Source: Allobogoriella alba (GTDB lineage: Bacteria > Actinomycetota > Actinomycetes > Actinomycetales > Actinomycetaceae). Taken from it: a stretch of DNA of 64,000 bases. The notes beneath the pieces are model-generated. The model saw only the letters and a program-made list of their open reading frames with translations, was not told the DNA's origin and made no database searches. Where the stretch lies: contig NZ_JBHTCQ010000001.1 in NCBI RefSeq assembly GCF_042665525.1, positions 1,240,001 to 1,304,000 of the forward strand, given 5' to 3'. The position numbers and the translations under genes are program-made. Positions 59,994 through 64,000 of this stretch are shown one piece after another. Position 1 is the stretch's first letter. The number at the start of each line of letters is the position of its first letter.

Positions 59994-60880
59994 GCACGGC
60001 GACGCCGGTGCCCGACCCGCCTGACCTGTCCGCGCTCCAGCGTCCGTCCGGTGCCTACGCCATGCTGGCCGTCGACCAGCGTGAGGCCATGCGCACCATG
60101 TTCGCCGCACACCAGGACGACCCGGTGCGCGACGAGCAGGTCACGGCGTTCAAGCTCGCCGCAACCCGCATCCTCACCCCGTACGCCTCGGCGGTCCTCG
60201 TCGACCGGCAGTTCGCGTGGGACGCCGTCGTCTCCGACGGAGCGGTCGCCGAAGGGTGCGGCCTGATCGCCGCCGCGGACCACTTCGTGTCGGCGCACGG
60301 AGAGCTCGTCGGTGAGGTGACCATCGATCGTGACGTGGTACCGGAGACCGTCAAGCGGCAGGGCGCCGTCGCGATGAAGCTCCTCGTGCTCTACCGACCG
60401 GACGGGGGCAGTGACGAGCGCATCGCCATGGTCGAGCAGTTCGTCGACAGCTGCCGGCGCGCCGGCCTCGTCAGCATCATCGAGCCCGTATCGCGCCCAC
60501 CGCTCGACGGGAGGCGCTGGGACTGGGACGAGGGAGTCCTCGCCGCCGCTCGGGAGCTCGGCGACCGTGGCGCCGACCTGTACAAGGCCGAGGTGCCCCT
60601 CCGCGGGCAGGGTGAGGTGGACGAGATCCGCCGGCGCTGCGCCGCGATCACCGAGACGGTCGCCTCCCCCTGGGTCGTCCTGTCCAGCGGCGTCGCCGAG
60701 TCCACCTTTCCCACGGCCGTCGAGATCGCCTGCCGCGCAGGTGCCTCCGGCTTCCTCGCCGGCAGAGCCGTCTGGGCGTCCTGCATCGGCGTGCAGGACG
60801 TGGAGGCCGAGCTGCACACCTCCGCCGTCCGCCGCCTGCAGCACCTGTGCGACGTCGTCGACACCACCGTGGGGTCGTGA
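59990..60880 (+). CDS. Class I aldolase, probable 6-deoxy-6-sulfofructose-1-phosphate aldolase (YihT-like)
   Basis: The 296-residue protein follows E. coli YihT along its length as I recall that sequence: RPSGAYAMLAVDQREAMRTMFAA, LTPYASAVLVDRQF, AMKLLVLYR, GLVSIIEPVSRPP, the Schiff-base lysine in ELGDRGADLYKAE (Lys199), WVVLSSGV, and GASGFLAGRAVWAS, whose arginine (Arg259) is a plausible sulfonate contact. The reaction splits sulfofructose-1-phosphate into dihydroxyacetone phosphate and sulfolactaldehyde. LacD-type tagatose-bisphosphate aldolase is the nearest alternative but fits less well beside a YihV-like kinase. Confidence 0.87.
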   Translation: MSTATPVPDPPDLSALQRPSGAYAMLAVDQREAMRTMFAAHQDDPVRDEQVTAFKLAATRILTPYASAVLVDRQFAWDAVVSDGAVAEGCGLIAAADHFVSAHGELVGEVTIDRDVVPETVKRQGAVAMKLLVLYRPDGGSDERIAMVEQFVDSCRRAGLVSIIEPVSRPPLDGRRWDWDEGVLAAARELGDRGADLYKAEVPLRGQGEVDEIRRRCAAITETVASPWVVLSSGVAESTFPTAVEIACRAGASGFLAGRAVWASCIGVQDVEAELHTSAVRRLQHLCDVVDTTVGS

Positions 60881-60885
60881 GACCG

Positions 60886-62286
60886 ATGCGCGTCGCCGTC
60901 ATCCCGACCGCACGACCCACGTTCGTCGTGGACGTCGCCCGTGCCCGGGCCGATGCCGCCCGGGACGCGCTGCGCACCCTCGGCGCCGACGTGGTCGGTC
61001 CCGAGGAGCTCGTCATGACGCCGGAGGACGTCGAGAACGCCGCGACCCACCTCGGTGCGGAGGTGGACCTCGTCGTGAACGTCTGCGCGTCGTTCTCCGA
61101 CGCGAGCCCGGCCCTGCGGCTCTACACCGGTCTCGATCGCCCGGTGCTCCTCTGGGCGTTCCGCGAGCCCGGCCCGGTCGGCGACCGGCTCTGGCTGAAC
61201 TCGATGTGCGGGGCCAACCTCTTCGGGCACGCGCTCCGCCGCGCGGGGGCTGAGGTGCGCCTCGTCTACGGCGACCCGGACGAGCCCGAGGTGCGGCAGG
61301 TGCTCGCACGTGCCCTGCGGGATGAGCTCGCGCCGGCCCCCGCGCTGCCGACCGGCCGCCGGGAACGCGCGGACGCCCGGGCCGTGCGAGCCGCCCTCGA
61401 CACCCTGCGCGGTCGCAGCATCGGCACCGTCGGAGACGCGCCACCGGGGTTCACGCCCAGCGAGTACGACCCCGAGGTGCTCGACAGGCTCTTCGGCCTC
61501 CGTGTCGAACCGATCACCATCGAGGAGACGTTCGACCGCGTGCGCGACGTCCCGGCGGACCACAGCCGAGGTGAGCTCGAGGACGTCACCGCGGCGCGCC
61601 CGAGCCTGGCTGACCTCGACCCGGAGGAGGTGCGTCGGCACGCCGCCGTCACGACCGCCCTGCGGGACCACGCCAGCGAGCGCGCGGTGGACGCCCTGGC
61701 GGTGCGGTGCTGGCCCGAGTTCCCTACCCGGCTCGGCGTCTGCCCGTGCTCCTCGCTCTCCCGCCTGGCCGACGAAGGGCTCCCCACGCAGTGCGAGCGG
61801 GACGTCTACGGAGCAGCCACGATGCTGCTGCTGGACGCCCTCGGTGCCGGCACCACCTACCTGGTGGACACGGTCGATCTCGACGCCCCGCAGAACATCG
61901 TCCGGCTGTGGCACTGCGGCTCGGCGGCGACCGCGCTTGCTGCCGACCCCGACGACGCCACCCAGTTCGTGCACTGCAACCGCAAGATCGGCGTCGCCGG
62001 CAACTTCCCTCTCAAGACCGGGCGCGTGGTCATGGCCCGGCTCACCGAGGACCTGTCCCGGCGCGGTGGTCTCCGCCTGCTCGTCGCCTCCGGCGAGTCG
62101 GTGCCCGCGCCCAACAGGTTCCAGGGCAACACCGCGGCCGTCCGCCTGGACGCGGACGCCACCGATTTCGTCCACGGCCTCGTCACCGGCGGCTTCCCGC
62201 ACCACACCGTCCTCGCCTGGGCGGACGTGCGACCGCAGCTGCGCACTGCCGCGGACCTGCTCGACATCCCTGTCATCGAATGGTGA
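60886..62286 (+). CDS. L-fucose/arabinose-isomerase-like protein, candidate sulfoquinovose isomerase
   Basis: The 466-residue protein has the two-domain plan of L-fucose isomerase-like enzymes: an N-terminal Rossmann part (VAVIPTARPTF...VDLVVNVCASFSDASPALR, LWAFREPG) and a C-terminal part with ALAVRCWPEFPTRLGVCPCSSLSRLADEG, FVHCNRKIGVAGNFPLKTGRVVMARL and GFPHHTVLAW histidines. A sugar 1,2-isomerase would supply sulfofructose to the kinase two genes upstream. E. coli uses the unrelated YihS for this step; other Gram-positive routes are reported to use different isomerases. The ATG at 60886 is preferred; a GTG at 60877 overlaps the aldolase stop. Confidence 0.72.
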   Translation: MRVAVIPTARPTFVVDVARARADAARDALRTLGADVVGPEELVMTPEDVENAATHLGAEVDLVVNVCASFSDASPALRLYTGLDRPVLLWAFREPGPVGDRLWLNSMCGANLFGHALRRAGAEVRLVYGDPDEPEVRQVLARALRDELAPAPALPTGRRERADARAVRAALDTLRGRSIGTVGDAPPGFTPSEYDPEVLDRLFGLRVEPITIEETFDRVRDVPADHSRGELEDVTAARPSLADLDPEEVRRHAAVTTALRDHASERAVDALAVRCWPEFPTRLGVCPCSSLSRLADEGLPTQCERDVYGAATMLLLDALGAGTTYLVDTVDLDAPQNIVRLWHCGSAATALAADPDDATQFVHCNRKIGVAGNFPLKTGRVVMARLTEDLSRRGGLRLLVASGESVPAPNRFQGNTAAVRLDADATDFVHGLVTGGFPHHTVLAWADVRPQLRTAADLLDIPVIEW

Positions 62287-62323
62287 ACAGACCCGACCGA
62301 CCAGCGTTCGAGGGAGAACCACG

Positions 62324-63628
62324 ATGAACCGCACCCCTGCACACCTGCCCCGCCGCTCCGCGCTCCACCTCTTCGGGATCGGCGGGCTGGCCGCCGTCGC
62401 CTCCGCCTGCGCCGGACCGGGCTCCGGCAGTGGCGGCGACACGTCCGACGAAGGCCTGGCCACCGACGGTCCCGTCGAGGGCGACGTCTCGTTCGCGCAC
62501 TGGCGCGCGGAGGACCAGCAGGTCTTCGCCGACCTCATCTCCGCCTTCACCTCCGAGCACCCCGAGGTGAGCATCAACCAGGAGATCTCTCCGTCGAACG
62601 ACTACCAGACCACGGCGCTCCAGCGGATCCGAGGTGGGAACATCGGCGACCTCTTCGTGGCGTTCCCCGGCGCGCAGTTCGTCGACATGGTCAGCGCCGG
62701 CCTCTACGCCGACCTCTCCGACACCGATGTGGTCGGCCGGTACGAGGCCGACCTGATCAGTGCCGGCTCCCAGGACGGCGTGCAGTACGGGCTGCCCTAC
62801 CAGTACGTCTTCAACCAGCCCGTCTCGAACCTCGACGTGCTCGAGTCGGCGGGAGTCACAGAGGCCCCGGAGGACTGGGACGGGTGGCTCGCCATGTGCG
62901 AGGCGGTGCTCGCCGCGGGCAAGGTGCCCATGGCCTGGCCCGGCGGCGAGATCGGCAACGCCGGCCACCTGTTCAACGCCATGGTGATGAACAACGCGCC
63001 CAGTGACGACATGTGCGCCAAGATCGAGTCCGGTGAGTACAGGTGCACGGACGACTGGTTCCTCACGACCCTCGGCCAGTACGCCGAGCTGCGACCCTAC
63101 TTCCAGGACAACCCGACCGGCACGGCCGTCGAGCCCGCCGAGCAGATGTTCGCCCAGGGTGAGGCGGCTCTCCTGGTGACCGGCTCGTTCCACATGGCGG
63201 CCGTGCGCCAGCTCGGCGGTGAGTTCCCCATGGGCATGATGGCGCCGATCACCGTCCCGGCCGACGAGGCCCGGTACGAGGGCATCTCGAACGCGACCTT
63301 CATCCTCGGCGTCAACACCGCGTCCGACAACCAGGCCGCCGCCTACGAGTTCCTGAGCTTCCTCTCGGACCCGGCCAACGCGACGACGTACGCCAACGGC
63401 ACCGCCCAGCACGTCACGGTCGCCGACGTCGAGTACGACGACGCCGACCTCGCCGCCACCTCCGAGTGGCTCGACAGGACGACGCTGCTCGCACCGCGAT
63501 TCCAGTTCGTCGATCTCGACATCCGTAACGCGGCCGAGCAGGCGTGCATCGACGTCGTCGGCGGCTCGAGCCCCGACCAGGCCGCCGAGCAGGCGCAGCG
63601 CGTCATCGACCAGCGGATCGAGAGCTGA
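62324..63628 (+). CDS. ABC transporter substrate-binding lipoprotein (family 1 sugar type)
   Basis: The 434-residue protein has a signal with arginines (PRRSALHLFGIGGLAAVASAC) ending in an SAC lipobox at about residue 29. The mature family-1 sugar-binding fold reads VSFAHWRAEDQQVFADLISAFTSEHPEVSINQE, LFVAFPGAQFVDMVSAGLYADLSD, GLPYQYVFNQ, and FAQGEAALLVTGSFHMA. It captures a sugar outside the membrane for the permease encoded next. The operon context suggests sulfoquinovose or its glycerol glycoside, in the way SmoF works in other bacteria; this is inference. A good ribosome site (GAGGGAGAA) precedes the ATG. Confidence 0.9.
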   Translation: MNRTPAHLPRRSALHLFGIGGLAAVASACAGPGSGSGGDTSDEGLATDGPVEGDVSFAHWRAEDQQVFADLISAFTSEHPEVSINQEISPSNDYQTTALQRIRGGNIGDLFVAFPGAQFVDMVSAGLYADLSDTDVVGRYEADLISAGSQDGVQYGLPYQYVFNQPVSNLDVLESAGVTEAPEDWDGWLAMCEAVLAAGKVPMAWPGGEIGNAGHLFNAMVMNNAPSDDMCAKIESGEYRCTDDWFLTTLGQYAELRPYFQDNPTGTAVEPAEQMFAQGEAALLVTGSFHMAAVRQLGGEFPMGMMAPITVPADEARYEGISNATFILGVNTASDNQAAAYEFLSFLSDPANATTYANGTAQHVTVADVEYDDADLAATSEWLDRTTLLAPRFQFVDLDIRNAAEQACIDVVGGSSPDQAAEQAQRVIDQRIES

Positions 63629-63698
63629 CCACCGACGACGTCCCCGCGCGGCCGGGACCGACCGGAAGGCCGGCCGGGCGCGTGGACGAGGAGCATCC

Positions 63699-64000
63699 AT
63701 GACCGCGATCGACGTCGAACGGCCCGGGAGAGCCGGCCACGGCAGCCCTGCCGGGCGCAGGCGCCGCCGGGGCGGATCCACGAGGGTCCCGCCGCTGCTG
63801 TACCTCTTCCCGGTCCCGGCACTGACCGTCTATGTCATCTTCTTCGCCATCCCGGCCCTGCAGGCGATCCAGTACTCCGTGACGGACTGGGACGGCTTCA
63901 GCGCCGAGTACGAGAACGTCGGGCTCGGCAACTTCCAGCGCATCGCCGTCGGTGACGACCTCTTCATGAACGCGCTCGGCAACAACCTCAAGTTCATGCT
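63699..64000 (+). CDS. ABC sugar transporter permease (N-terminal part)
   Basis: Only the first 100 codons lie in the window. A basic N-terminus (GRRRRGGSTR) leads into the first membrane helix (VPPLLYLFPVPALTVYVIFFAIPALQAIQYS), followed by the extracellular DWDGF...NVGLGNFQRI loop, typical of the MalF/UgpA-type permease of family-1 sugar transporters. The start follows GAGGAGC. It should pair with the preceding binding protein and a second permease beyond the window edge. Confidence 0.9.
   Translation, partial: MTAIDVERPGRAGHGSPAGRRRRRGGSTRVPPLLYLFPVPALTVYVIFFAIPALQAIQYSVTDWDGFSAEYENVGLGNFQRIAVGDDLFMNALGNNLKFM

Noticed and set aside
1..64000. CRISPR array, tRNA, rRNA, prophage or insertion sequence
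   Set aside because: No spaced repeat series, cloverleaf, rRNA-like stretch, transposase or integrase motif was noticed in either strand; this is a reading by eye and could miss a degenerate element.

Overview
The window is G+C-rich DNA with dense coding, many GTG/TTG starts and repeated ATGA/GTGA stop-start overlaps. Together with a class E sortase, an LPETG-anchored protein, Tat lipoproteins and a DUF2530-like gene, this points to a high-G+C Gram-positive actinobacterium, perhaps Micrococcales (Cellulomonas/Promicromonospora-like; the taxon is inferred). I see no rRNA, tRNA, CRISPR array, prophage or IS element. Both ends cut through ABC sugar-transporter genes.

Left part (1-7.6 kb): a truncated sugar-binding Tat lipoprotein is divergent from a DeoR regulator. 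Then come an amino-acid-oxidase-like FAD enzyme, a LysR regulator and a GltS-type carrier, closed by a strong bidirectional terminator. Opposite them lie a secreted His/Asp-rich protein with a tryptophan-rich tail, an Rrf2 regulator, a CAP-domain lipoprotein and an LPETG cell-wall protein that is a paralogue of the His-rich one.

Central part (7.7-47.7 kb): a very large cell-surface polysaccharide locus. It has a DUF4012 protein, a tyrosine phosphatase and BY-kinase pair, a Wzy-like polymerase, two flippases, a polyprenyl-phosphate sugar transferase, UDP-glucose dehydrogenase, five glycosyltransferases, four pyruvyltransferases, an FrhB-like iron-sulfur protein, a propeller-like protein and a polysaccharide lyase family 8 lipoprotein. 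Embedded in it are four sulfotransferase-family genes and a full sulfate-activation set (TSUP permease, CysC, CysD, CysN, CysQ). No PAPS reductase is visible. The simplest reading is a dedicated PAPS supply for a sulfated, probably pyruvylated and uronic-acid-containing exopolysaccharide. A purine permease with a DUF2530 gene, a sortase E cassette and a MarR-MFS pair sit inside the region and may be unrelated.

Right part (47.7-64 kb): a minus-strand, translationally coupled catabolic operon (MHS transporter, SCP2-like/alpha-beta hydrolase fusion, aldehyde dehydrogenase, beta-hydroxyacid dehydrogenase, lactonase-like metallohydrolase, TcuA-like flavoprotein, GntR regulator). Next is a DeoR regulator with a GH116 glycosidase, divergent from a sugar operon. 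That operon encodes a YihV-like kinase, a YihT-like aldolase, an L-fucose-isomerase-like protein and an ABC importer, and is best read as a sulfoquinovose (sulfo-EMP-type) pathway. Three direct repeats with an exact 22-bp period cover its promoter. The window therefore suggests both making a sulfate-ester polymer and consuming a sulfonated sugar.
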